A DNA stretch of 12,747 nt from a bacterium (lineage in GTDB: Bacteria > SZUA-79 > Acidulodesulfobacterales > Acidulodesulfobacteraceae), in contig JAJYHI010000127.1 in assembly GCA_021784835.1 (NCBI GenBank), forward strand, positions 1 through 12,747, in the 5' to 3' direction. A program made the position numbers and the translations under genes. Every line of letters starts with the position of its first letter. Within the stretch, counting starts at the first letter, position 1. The notes under the pieces were generated by a model. It did no database searches. It worked only from the letters and a program-made list of their open reading frames with translations, and was not told where the DNA came from. This document shows, in pieces, positions 6,417-12,436 of the stretch.

Positions 6417-6738
6417 ATAAAACAACTCCGTCTTTTTTAATGTTTTGATAAAAACCTGTTTTAAATCTTTTGTTATTATTAAATGAATGCAATGGAACTA
6501 TTGTTACGGAAAATGGGATACCTGTTTTAATTTCTTCCTCATAAAAAATATCGTTTATAAAAGAAATTTCCTTAAGCGATTTTTTACCTACGACTACAAG
6601 AACGTCCATATCGGAATCTTCCGAAAAATCGCCCCTTACCCGTGAACCGAAAGCCGTGACGCTCATTATATTGCTTCCTGCCTCGGTTTTTATTTTGTCT
6701 ATAATTCTTTTAAATGAATCGGTTTCATATGAATACAT
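6400..6738 (-). CDS. MNT-type nucleotidyltransferase, putative antitoxin of the HEPN pair
   Basis: This 112-residue minimal nucleotidyltransferase carries the GS-X10-D-X-D signature (G31, S32, D43, D45 in AFGSRVRGDFSEDSDMD), which binds Mg-NTP. The preceding helix (FKRIIDKIKTEAG) is normal for the family, which supports the ATG at 6738 over the internal ATG at codon 25. Codon 25 does have AGGAAG before it. The third carboxylate expected in the next strand is not obvious (FSVTIVPL has none). No Shine-Dalgarno precedes 6738. Instead TGA-TAAAAT lies with its end 6 nt from the ATG, implying a leaderless or nearly leaderless mRNA. The gene overlaps the HEPN start by 17 bp. The likely role is AMPylation of the HEPN partner, as in MntA/HepT. 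Confidence 0.85.
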   Translation of the reverse strand: MYSYETDSFKRIIDKIKTEAGSNIMSVTAFGSRVRGDFSEDSDMDVLVVVGKKSLKEISFINDIFYEEEIKTGIPFSVTIVPLHSFNNNKRFKTGFYQNIKKDGVVLYGINP

Positions 6739-6744
6739 ATAATT

Positions 6745-6753
6745 ATTTTATCA
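6745..6753 (-). promoter_or_regulatory. Extended -10 of the MNT/HEPN operon (predicts a leaderless start)
   Basis: Minus-strand TGA-TAAAAT ends 6 nt before the A of the ATG at 6738. In-frame stops TGA and TAA lie just upstream and no Shine-Dalgarno is present, so transcription should begin at or next to the start codon. Confidence 0.5.
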
Positions 6754-6801
6754 TAATTCAACAATAAAAGTGTTGCGTAGTGAAAAAGAAATTTCGTTTT
6801 T

Positions 6802-6833
6802 AAAGGTGTCAGATTTATTTATTCTTTTACTCC
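6802..6833 (+). repeat. Diverged repeat, copy 2, block A (right edge of accessory island)
   Basis: AAAGGTGTCAGATTTATTTATT and the following bases match 3508-3539 at 27 of 32 positions in the same orientation. Block B of the repeat follows at about 6917-6943. Between them, 6834-6916 is non-coding, with a weak GGGTT/AACCC inverted repeat and nothing else recognisable. Confidence 0.55.
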
Positions 6834-6922
6834 CGATTGGGTTTACGGGCAAATCAACCCGACTAAGAAGAAAATTAAAAGCATTTATTTTCACTTACAT
6901 TCTCCATTTTTATTTTTAAATC

Positions 6923-6931
6923 TGATATAAT
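6923..6931 (+). promoter_or_regulatory. Extended -10 promoter giving a leaderless mRNA
   Basis: TGA-TATAAT is a perfect extended -10 whose end lies 6 nt before ATG 6938. The TGA is itself an in-frame stop for the downstream gene and no Shine-Dalgarno exists, so translation must start on a message with essentially no leader. It is the same as the block at 3477-3485. Confidence 0.7.
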
Positions 6932-6937
6932 CAAGAC

Positions 6938-7876
6938 ATGTTTTACGATAATTTTAATAAAGACGGCGGTCTTAGTTTCGGAATAAATACCGATTCGTTT
7001 TTCGGCATCGGGTTCGGGCTTCTCGGAGATAATAATCCTGGTCGCCTGCAAGCATCGTTCGACGGTTTCTTTAATCTTTTAGATTCGTATAAAATAAGAA
7101 ATATCGAGATAAATACAGAGATAGAGCAGTTAAACCCCGGTTCTTTGCAAAAATTTATTCTTCCTTCTATAAACGCTTTTTCTTCAAATTATTCAAAATC
7201 TTCAAAATCACCGCTCCCCCTTTCCGTTTCTATCCATCTTCCTTATCTTCAGCTTAATCCGGCAAGCCCTTTAGAAGAGTACAGGCGGGTTTCCGTTAAA
7301 GCGATTGTTGAGGCAATAAATGCCTGTCGGGGGTTGGACGTTAAAAAATTCGTTATTCATCTTACTTCCGAATTTGAAGATTCAATTATGTTTTTTCCTA
7401 TCGAAGAAAAAGCAAAAAAGGTTTTAATCGATATTGCCGTCCGTCAGGCAAAGAAAAGCATGTCCGATATATTAAAAGAAACTAAACTGACGCCGGAAGT
7501 TTTTGCTTTAGAAAATCTTGAAGTTTTCCCGTTCGATTATCTATATCCGATAGTCGAAGAATTAGGTATATCTGTCTGTTTCGATATGGGACACTGGGGC
7601 TTAAACGGTTTTATGCCGGAGGATTTTCTAAAAAAATTCGGCATTAACCGAATAGGCGAAATACATATTCAGGATATGTCGGAAAAAAGAACCGACTTAA
7701 GAACCACAATAAGAAACGAACATAGACCGCTGGGAACCGGCATTTTAAACCCCGCCGGATTTTTCAGTTCTCTTATCGGGAACGGGCAATTTTCCGGACC
7801 TTTGATAATAGAAAACAGGTCTAAAGAAGATTTAATTTCTTCTTTAGACTATTTGAGATCAGGTAATTTTATATAA
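6938..7876 (+). CDS. TIM-barrel metalloenzyme of the AP-endonuclease-2/xylose isomerase fold, possibly CbiR-like
   Basis: The 312-residue protein has the metal-site pattern of this fold: E58 (NIEIN), H100 (SIHLPY), H141 (FVIHLTSE), E192 (LENLE), D216 and H219 (CFDMGHWGL), H243 (EIHIQD), H262 (EHRPLGTG) and E292 (IIENR). The run LENLE..PF...P.VEELG.SVCFDMGH resembles CbiR, a phosphodiesterase that removes the lower ligand of cobamides so they can be remodelled. A generic sugar-phosphate isomerase/epimerase or endonuclease IV-like role cannot be excluded. ATG 6938 is the first possible start after an in-frame TGA at 6923 and has no Shine-Dalgarno; it sits 6 nt after a perfect extended -10. The MFS gene begins 8 bp after the stop, so the two are probably co-expressed. 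Confidence 0.75.
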   Translation: MFYDNFNKDGGLSFGINTDSFFGIGFGLLGDNNPGRLQASFDGFFNLLDSYKIRNIEINTEIEQLNPGSLQKFILPSINAFSSNYSKSSKSPLPLSVSIHLPYLQLNPASPLEEYRRVSVKAIVEAINACRGLDVKKFVIHLTSEFEDSIMFFPIEEKAKKVLIDIAVRQAKKSMSDILKETKLTPEVFALENLEVFPFDYLYPIVEELGISVCFDMGHWGLNGFMPEDFLKKFGINRIGEIHIQDMSEKRTDLRTTIRNEHRPLGTGILNPAGFFSSLIGNGQFSGPLIIENRSKEDLISSLDYLRSGNFI

Positions 7877-7884
7877 TATCCTGA

Positions 7885-9135
7885 ATGAATATCTTTAAAA
7901 ATTCAAGAAATCCATCTATTCAGCCTGTTCGCTTCTTCACCGCGCCCCTTCTGCTTTCTTCCGCCGGAATGTTTTTGGACGGTTATTCGTTAACCGTAAT
8001 CGCATTCGCTATAATACTTATCAATCCTTATTTCCGCCTGAATACTTTAGAGTCCGGTTTAATCATAGCGTCAGTAGTGTTAGGCAGTATAATAGGTGCA
8101 TTGCTGATAGGATATTTCAGCGACGTTTTCGGGAGAAAATCGGTTTATATTTTAAATATGGCAGTTTTTGTTATATCGGGTATCGTATCTGCATTGTCGG
8201 TAAATTTTATAATGTTATTTTTATCCCGCATTGCTTTGGGCGTTGCGGTCGGAGCCGATTATCCGGTATCGAATTCATATATTGCTGAAACTGCTCCCGA
8301 GGCGTTAAGGGGCAAGCATCTTTCTTTTGCAGGACTGTCGTTCGGCATAGGTTCGATATTTTCTTCTTTAACTGCGGCGGCTCTTTTTCCTTTCGGACCC
8401 GAAATGTGGCGTTTTATGCTCGGTATCGGCGTAATTCCGGCATTCGTAGTAATGTTTTTAAGAATTTCAATGCCCGAATCGGCAAGATGGATAAATGCAA
8501 AACGCATTAAAGAGAAATATAAAAAAAATAAATTATATATAGAAGGAATGTTTTCCAAGGCGCATATAAAAAATACTCTGCTGTATTCTTTTATCTGGTT
8601 TTTATATGATATCGGGGCATACGGCATAGGGCTTTTAATTCCGTTAATCTTTAAAAAAAGCGGATTTATTTCAAACGAAGAAAATGCGCTTATAACCTCT
8701 TCAATTCTTTTAACAGGCATAGCAAGTTCCGCAGTTGGGCTTTTAAATATCGATAGAATCGGAAGAAAAAATATACAGCTTGCCGGTTTTGCGGGAATGG
8801 GCATTTCCCTTTTTCTTATTCCTTACTTTTACGGCACGTTAGCCGGTCTTACAGCCGTAATTTTTATTGCCGAAATTTTTAATTCTTTAGCGTCTTTAAC
8901 GGTAGGGATTTTTCCCGCCGAGCTGTCGCATACGTCTTTCAGGTCGTCCGCTTACGGATTTTCGGCAACGGCGGGCAAAATAGGAGCGGTATGCGGAGTT
9001 TTAATAATGACGTATTTCGTCGGGAATAATAAAGATTTAGGCTATTACGCCGTAGCAGGTTTAATATCGGCAGCCTTTTTCCTTTCTTTTTTTCTGCCGG
9101 AAACGGGAAATAAACGGCTTGACGAAATTAAATAA
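7885..9135 (+). CDS. MFS transporter, 12 transmembrane segments, sugar-porter/organic-anion type
   Basis: This 416-residue inner-membrane secondary transporter has D32 in TM1 (MFLDGYSLTV) and motif A GYFSDVFGRK (76-85). SRIALGVAVGADYP (114-127) and AETAPEALRGK lie in the N-half, followed by PESARW (197-202) and a basic central loop (203-228). The C-half repeats motif A as NIDRIGRKN (288-296) and has FPAELSHTSFRSSAYG (343-358). This pattern fits the broad sugar-porter and aromatic/organic-acid families; the substrate is not deducible. The ATG is 8 bp after the upstream stop, without a Shine-Dalgarno. A TATAAT (7872-7877) sits 7 nt before it, so it is either coupled to the upstream gene or also leaderless. 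Confidence 0.85.
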   Translation: MNIFKNSRNPSIQPVRFFTAPLLLSSAGMFLDGYSLTVIAFAIILINPYFRLNTLESGLIIASVVLGSIIGALLIGYFSDVFGRKSVYILNMAVFVISGIVSALSVNFIMLFLSRIALGVAVGADYPVSNSYIAETAPEALRGKHLSFAGLSFGIGSIFSSLTAAALFPFGPEMWRFMLGIGVIPAFVVMFLRISMPESARWINAKRIKEKYKKNKLYIEGMFSKAHIKNTLLYSFIWFLYDIGAYGIGLLIPLIFKKSGFISNEENALITSSILLTGIASSAVGLLNIDRIGRKNIQLAGFAGMGISLFLIPYFYGTLAGLTAVIFIAEIFNSLASLTVGIFPAELSHTSFRSSAYGFSATAGKIGAVCGVLIMTYFVGNNKDLGYYAVAGLISAAFFLSFFLPETGNKRLDEIK

Positions 9136-9156
9136 TAAGAAGCCGTTCCGATTTTT
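9113..9156 (+). terminator. Probable terminator overlapping the MFS stop codon
   Basis: AACGGCTT (9113-9120) pairs perfectly with AAGCCGTT (9140-9147) across a 19-nt loop containing the stop codon. CCGATTTTT follows. The T-run is short, so efficiency may be partial. Confidence 0.5.
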
Positions 9157-9170
9157 CCGTTCCGATTTTT
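9143..9170 (+). repeat. Perfect 14-bp tandem duplication
   Basis: CCGTTCCGATTTTT occurs twice back to back (9143-9156 and 9157-9170), doubling the T-tract after the MFS terminator hairpin. Confidence 0.9.
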
Positions 9171-9171
9171 C

Positions 9172-9200
9172 TTGACTTAATTTTTTACCTGATATATATT
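9172..9200 (+). promoter_or_regulatory. Sigma-70 promoter of the kdp leader
   Basis: TTGACT (9172-9177), a 17-bp spacer and TATATT (9195-9200) are near consensus. The predicted start near 9207 is about 42 nt before the riboswitch, so this promoter would drive riboswitch and kdp together. Confidence 0.7.
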
Positions 9201-9248
9201 TAAAATAAATTATAGTTTTATTCTTGTAAAAATAGTTCTTTGAAAATT

Positions 9249-9366
9249 AAAGCTTAGTTCCCTTTTATAAATAAGGGAAGCGGAGAAACCAATATTTAGG
9301 GGCGAATATCTTTTAGGTAGAGGAATACTCTTTATCCTTAGCCCGTCAGCTAACTTCGTAAGCTAT
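9249..9366 (+). ncRNA. c-di-AMP riboswitch (ydaO/yuaA class) controlling kdp
   Basis: Conserved strings of the ydaO class occur in order: GGAGAAACCAA (9282-9292), TTAGGGGCGAATA (9296-9308), TAGGT (9314-9318) and, near the 3' end, AGCCCGTCAGCTAACTTCGT (9340-9359). The P1 helix pairs AGCTTA (9251-9256) with TAAGCT (9359-9364). An internal hairpin pairs TTCCCTT (9258-9264) with AAGGGAA (9273-9279). This class binds c-di-AMP and, in studied cases, lowers expression of K+ importers and other osmotic genes when the ligand is high. The downstream genes here are the kdp K+ pump, as expected. Confidence 0.93.
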
Positions 9367-9557
9367 TAAAGAGTTTTAGATAAAGTTAAATATATTTAGT
9401 TTATAATAAACCTAATATTAGCGGATTATTTATAAATTAAATTATATTTAATAATTAATATCGTATCGCATGTCTGTAATATAATATAGTCTTTAATATA
9501 ATGCTTTACTTATTACTTTAATAGCCGAAGGTTGCAAAACCTCCGGCTATTTTTTTT
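9362..9557 (+). promoter_or_regulatory. Riboswitch expression platform: antiterminator pairing and intrinsic terminator
   Basis: The terminator is AATAGCCGAAGGTT (9520-9533), GCAA loop, AACCTCCGGCTATT (9538-9551) with one mismatch, then a T-run to 9557. GCTATTAAAG (9362-9371), which begins in the 3' strand of P1, is perfectly complementary over 10 bp to CTTTAATAGC (9516-9525) in the terminator's 5' arm. Ligand binding should stabilise P1, free the terminator arm and stop transcription. Without ligand the antiterminator can form. The stretch 9372-9515 is AT-rich with no gene. Confidence 0.8.
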
Positions 9558-9603
9558 GCAAAATGGCCGATATAAGCATTAAAAGCGTTAGATTCAAGGA
9601 TTT

Positions 9604-9624
9604 TATCCGTATTAATAACGGATA
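9604..9624 (+). other. Small hairpin in the kdpF leader
   Basis: TATCCGT (9604-9610) and ACGGATA (9618-9624) form a perfect 7-bp inverted repeat with an ATTAATA loop, 50 nt upstream of kdpF. No T-run follows. It could be an operator or mRNA structure; nothing else is recognisable between 9558 and 9658. Confidence 0.35.
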
Positions 9625-9673
9625 GGATTAAATTTATCTTATCTAATTCGATAAATATGGAGGTATATAATTT

Positions 9674-9760
9674 ATGATAGAAAATATTATTCTTCTTGTA
9701 GTTGCGATATTAGTATTGGTATATTTGTTTTATGTTTTGATATATCCGGATAAATTTTGA
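9674..9760 (+). CDS. kdpF: KdpF, small subunit of the K+-transporting Kdp ATPase
   Basis: The 28-residue peptide is one hydrophobic transmembrane helix (IILLVVAILVLVYLFYVLI) ending YPDKF. That matches the KdpF pattern of a helix, then YALI or YALL, then P-E/D-x-F. GGAGGT at 9659-9664 gives ideal spacing. KdpF lies at the KdpA-KdpB interface in the pump and stabilises it. The gene is first in the operon, 116 bp after the riboswitch terminator. Confidence 0.85.
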   Translation: MIENIILLVVAILVLVYLFYVLIYPDKF

Positions 9761-9865
9761 CCAAATACCAAATATTGATATTAAATTATGAATTTTAGCT
9801 TAAAGCAATTAACTTAATAGCTTAAATTGAAATTTAATTAAAACTGAAAATGGAGGACTGTCAAA

Positions 9866-9952
9866 ATGATAGCGTTTTTAACTGCTTTTGCCGGCATAGC
9901 CTTTATGTACGCCGTATTATGGTTTTTTACCGATTTTATAGATAAGATTTAA
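9866..9952 (+). CDS. Second 28-residue single-helix membrane microprotein in the kdp operon
   Basis: The product is one predicted transmembrane helix (FLTAFAGIAFMYAVLWFFTDF) with a short IDKI tail. The frame has a strong ribosome site GGAGG (9852-9856) at 9-nt spacing, and it is exactly as long as kdpF, 105 bp after it and 47 bp before kdpA. It differs from KdpF, lacking the P-E/D-x-F end and carrying an internal WFF.D. I recall similar short helix-plus-acidic-basic peptides next to kdpF in other genomes, without a known role. It may be a second pump accessory subunit or a KdpF paralogue. Confidence 0.65.
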   Translation: MIAFLTAFAGIAFMYAVLWFFTDFIDKI

Positions 9953-9999
9953 TTTAATTAAACACAATTACATAATTAAAGCTAAAAGAGGTGCTAATA

Positions 10000-11724
10000 A
10001 TGACTTATACGGGAGTTTTACAGATAATAATAACGCTTGCCGCTATGGTTATAGCCGCAGTGCCGTTAAGCAGATATCTTGCGCATGTTTTTAACGGCGA
10101 ACCTACATTTTTAGACGGGATAATAAATCCCATGGAAAGTTTAACCTTTAAGTTCCTTAAGGTTAACGAAAATGAAGAAACCGATTGGATTAAATATTTA
10201 AAAATAGGTATTATAGTCAATTTTTTTATGCTGGCTATCGTATATTTAATATTAAGGTTTCAAAATTTTCTTCCTTTCAACCAGATGCATTATCCGGGCA
10301 TACCGTGGGCGCTGGATTTTAATACGGCAATAAGCTTTATAACAAATACTAACTGGCAGAATTACGGCGGTGAGGAAGTTTTATCCAATTTTTCTCAGAT
10401 GTCGCTTGTTTTCCTTCAGTTCACTTCCGCCGCTACCGGACTTGTTTTTGCCGTGGCTTTTATCCGCGGGCTTATAAGGCGCGAAGCAAAATACGTCGGT
10501 AATTTTTACGCAGATTATATAAAAGCGATTTACAGGCTTTTTCTGCCTTTGGCGATTATATTTGCAGTTATAATGCTTTGGCAGGGCGCGCCCCAGACTT
10601 TTTTAATGCAGAAAAAAGTCGTTAATATGACGGGAGTCAATCAAACGCTATCTATAGGACCGGTAGCCTCTATGGTATCCATCGAAAACCTCGGTACCAA
10701 CGGAGGAGGTTTTTACGATGCAAATGCCGCGCAGCCTTATGAAAACCCCAATCCCTTTACTAACGCTTTAACGGTATTTATGATGGGGACGATTCCGATA
10801 GCGCTTTTTTTAATGTACGGAATAATGATAGGCAATAAAAAACATGCGTGGACTTTATTTGCCGTCGCTATGACGCTTCTGTTAGTCTGTCTTGCGGTAG
10901 TTTATTCTCAGGAGGCTCACGGCAATCCGTTTCTTGCAAAGTTAGGGGCTAATATCAGCGCTTCTAAAAATAATCCCGGGGGCAATATGGAGGGGAAACA
11001 GGAGCATATAGGAATTGCGCAGACCTCTTTATTTGCGACTGCTACCACCGCATTTACCACCGGCAACGTCGATTCCGCCCACGACAGTTTTATGCCGCTT
11101 TCGGGGATGGTTCTAATTGCGGAAATGATGTTAAATCTCATATTCGGCGGTAAAGGCGTAGGGCTTTTAAATATGCTCACTATGGTAATTATTGCCGTGT
11201 TCATTGCCGGACTTATGGTAGGGCGCACGCCCGAATTTCTCGGAAAAAAAATAGAGGCAAAGGAGGTCAAGCTTGCGACTCTCGCAATGTTTGCCCATGC
11301 GTTTATTATTCTTATCCCTTTTGCGATAGCGTTGGCTATACCGGCGGGATTAGCCGGAATATTGAATCCGGGTCCGCACGGTTTAAGCGAGATTTTATAC
11401 GCCTATACCTCGACGGTCGCAAACAACGGGTCGGCGTTTGCCGGTCTTAACGGCAATACTCTTTTTTATAATATTTCGCTTGGACTTACGATATTTTTCG
11501 GCAGATATATTCCTATTATATGTCAGGTTGCGATAGCAGGTTCGTTAATTAAGAAAAAAAGCATACAGGAGTCGGCGGGAACTTTTCCTGCGCACGGCTT
11601 TTTGTTTTATACGGTCGTAATGGCAACCATATTGCTCGTGGGGGCGTTAACGTTTTTTCCGGCGCTGGCGCTTGGACCCATAGCCGAACATTTTGCTATG
11701 GTAAAAGGACATCTGTTTTATTAA
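10000..11724 (+). CDS. kdpA: KdpA, K+-binding and translocating subunit of the Kdp ATPase
   Basis: The 574-residue integral membrane protein is of normal size for KdpA (about 560). It belongs to the superfamily of K+ transporters with four selectivity-filter repeats, seen here as TNTNWQNYGG (115-124), ENLGTNGGGF (229-238), TTAFTTGNVDS (349-359) and STVANNGSAFAG (471-482). About ten hydrophobic segments are evident. A GTG at 9991 in the same frame lies inside the Shine-Dalgarno AAGAGGTG (9986-9993), so the ATG at 10000 is the real start. K+ enters through KdpA and is pumped by KdpB. The kdpC gene follows after 28 bp. Confidence 0.97.
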   Translation: MTYTGVLQIIITLAAMVIAAVPLSRYLAHVFNGEPTFLDGIINPMESLTFKFLKVNENEETDWIKYLKIGIIVNFFMLAIVYLILRFQNFLPFNQMHYPGIPWALDFNTAISFITNTNWQNYGGEEVLSNFSQMSLVFLQFTSAATGLVFAVAFIRGLIRREAKYVGNFYADYIKAIYRLFLPLAIIFAVIMLWQGAPQTFLMQKKVVNMTGVNQTLSIGPVASMVSIENLGTNGGGFYDANAAQPYENPNPFTNALTVFMMGTIPIALFLMYGIMIGNKKHAWTLFAVAMTLLLVCLAVVYSQEAHGNPFLAKLGANISASKNNPGGNMEGKQEHIGIAQTSLFATATTAFTTGNVDSAHDSFMPLSGMVLIAEMMLNLIFGGKGVGLLNMLTMVIIAVFIAGLMVGRTPEFLGKKIEAKEVKLATLAMFAHAFIILIPFAIALAIPAGLAGILNPGPHGLSEILYAYTSTVANNGSAFAGLNGNTLFYNISLGLTIFFGRYIPIICQVAIAGSLIKKKSIQESAGTFPAHGFLFYTVVMATILLVGALTFFPALALGPIAEHFAMVKGHLFY

Positions 11725-11752
11725 TTAAAATAATCTAAAGAGGATGTTTATT

Positions 11753-12373
11753 ATGGTAAAAGAATTGATAAAAATGATAAAACTAACCGTTTTATTATAT
11801 ATCGTATGCTCGCTCGGCTATACTTTTCTTATCTGGGGCATAGGGAAAATAGCTTTTCCGTTTCAAGCCGGCGGAAGCATCGTTTATAAAAATTCAAAGC
11901 CTATAGGCTCGATGCTTATCGGCGAAAAATTTACTTCTCCGTATATATTTAACGGAAGACCGTCTTATGCCGGAAACGGTTATAACGGTACCGAATCGGG
12001 CGCTTCCAATTATGCTCCTACAAACGGAAAATATATAAATCACGAAAAAAAACTTATAGATAAATTTTTAAAAGAAAATCCTTCCGTTAAAAAAGGCGAA
12101 ATACCAGTAGATATAGTAACTGGTTCCGGTTCGGGCTTAGGGCCGTATATTTCTATAGCCGCTGCGCTTGATCAGGTTACTAGAATATCGTCGCTGACCG
12201 GCATATCACAAGCGGCGCTTTATAGGCTTGTTAAACGCAATATATCTTACAGGCAATTCGGTATTTTTGGAACTCCGGGGGTAAATACCGTGAATTTAAA
12301 TTTAAAACTATCTTTGCTTATAAAAAAATATAATTTAAAGTTATATGAACGTATTTTCAAGGGGCTTGTTTAA
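11753..12373 (+). CDS. kdpC: KdpC, accessory subunit of the Kdp ATPase
   Basis: The 206-residue protein has one N-terminal membrane anchor (about 10-32) and a periplasmic domain. Family motifs are IGSMLIGEKFTSPYIFNGRPS, ESGASNYAPTNGKY, IPVDIVTGSGSGLGPYIS and the C-terminal VNTVNLNLKLS. An in-frame ATG at 11744 directly abuts the Shine-Dalgarno AAAGAGG (11737-11743), whereas the ATG at 11753 is 9 nt away, so the latter is chosen. KdpC is thought to act as a catalytic chaperone for KdpB. The motif usually written SGLDPHIS reads SGLGPYIS here, replacing the conserved Asp and His. The gene sits between kdpA and kdpB instead of after kdpB. Confidence 0.95.
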   Translation: MVKELIKMIKLTVLLYIVCSLGYTFLIWGIGKIAFPFQAGGSIVYKNSKPIGSMLIGEKFTSPYIFNGRPSYAGNGYNGTESGASNYAPTNGKYINHEKKLIDKFLKENPSVKKGEIPVDIVTGSGSGLGPYISIAAALDQVTRISSLTGISQAALYRLVKRNISYRQFGIFGTPGVNTVNLNLKLSLLIKKYNLKLYERIFKGLV

Positions 12374-12436
12374 TTATGCCGATTAATAATTAGATTAATA
12401 ATTAATTTTAGTTAAATTTTGAACAGGGGAAAAATA

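Noticed and set aside
8259..8804. 181-codon minus-strand frame inside the MFS gene
   Set aside because: Its composition mirrors the membrane codons of the sense gene. No domain or start signal is present.
9478..9502. Two TAATATAAT strings as a second kdp promoter
   Set aside because: They lie just upstream of the riboswitch terminator, have no -35, and are expected by chance in this AT-rich stretch.
9991..9999. GTG start for KdpA three codons upstream
   Set aside because: The GTG is part of the AAGAGGTG Shine-Dalgarno, so the ATG at 10000 is the start.
11744..11752. Earlier ATG for KdpC
   Set aside because: It abuts the AAAGAGG ribosome site with no spacing; the ATG at 11753 is correctly placed.
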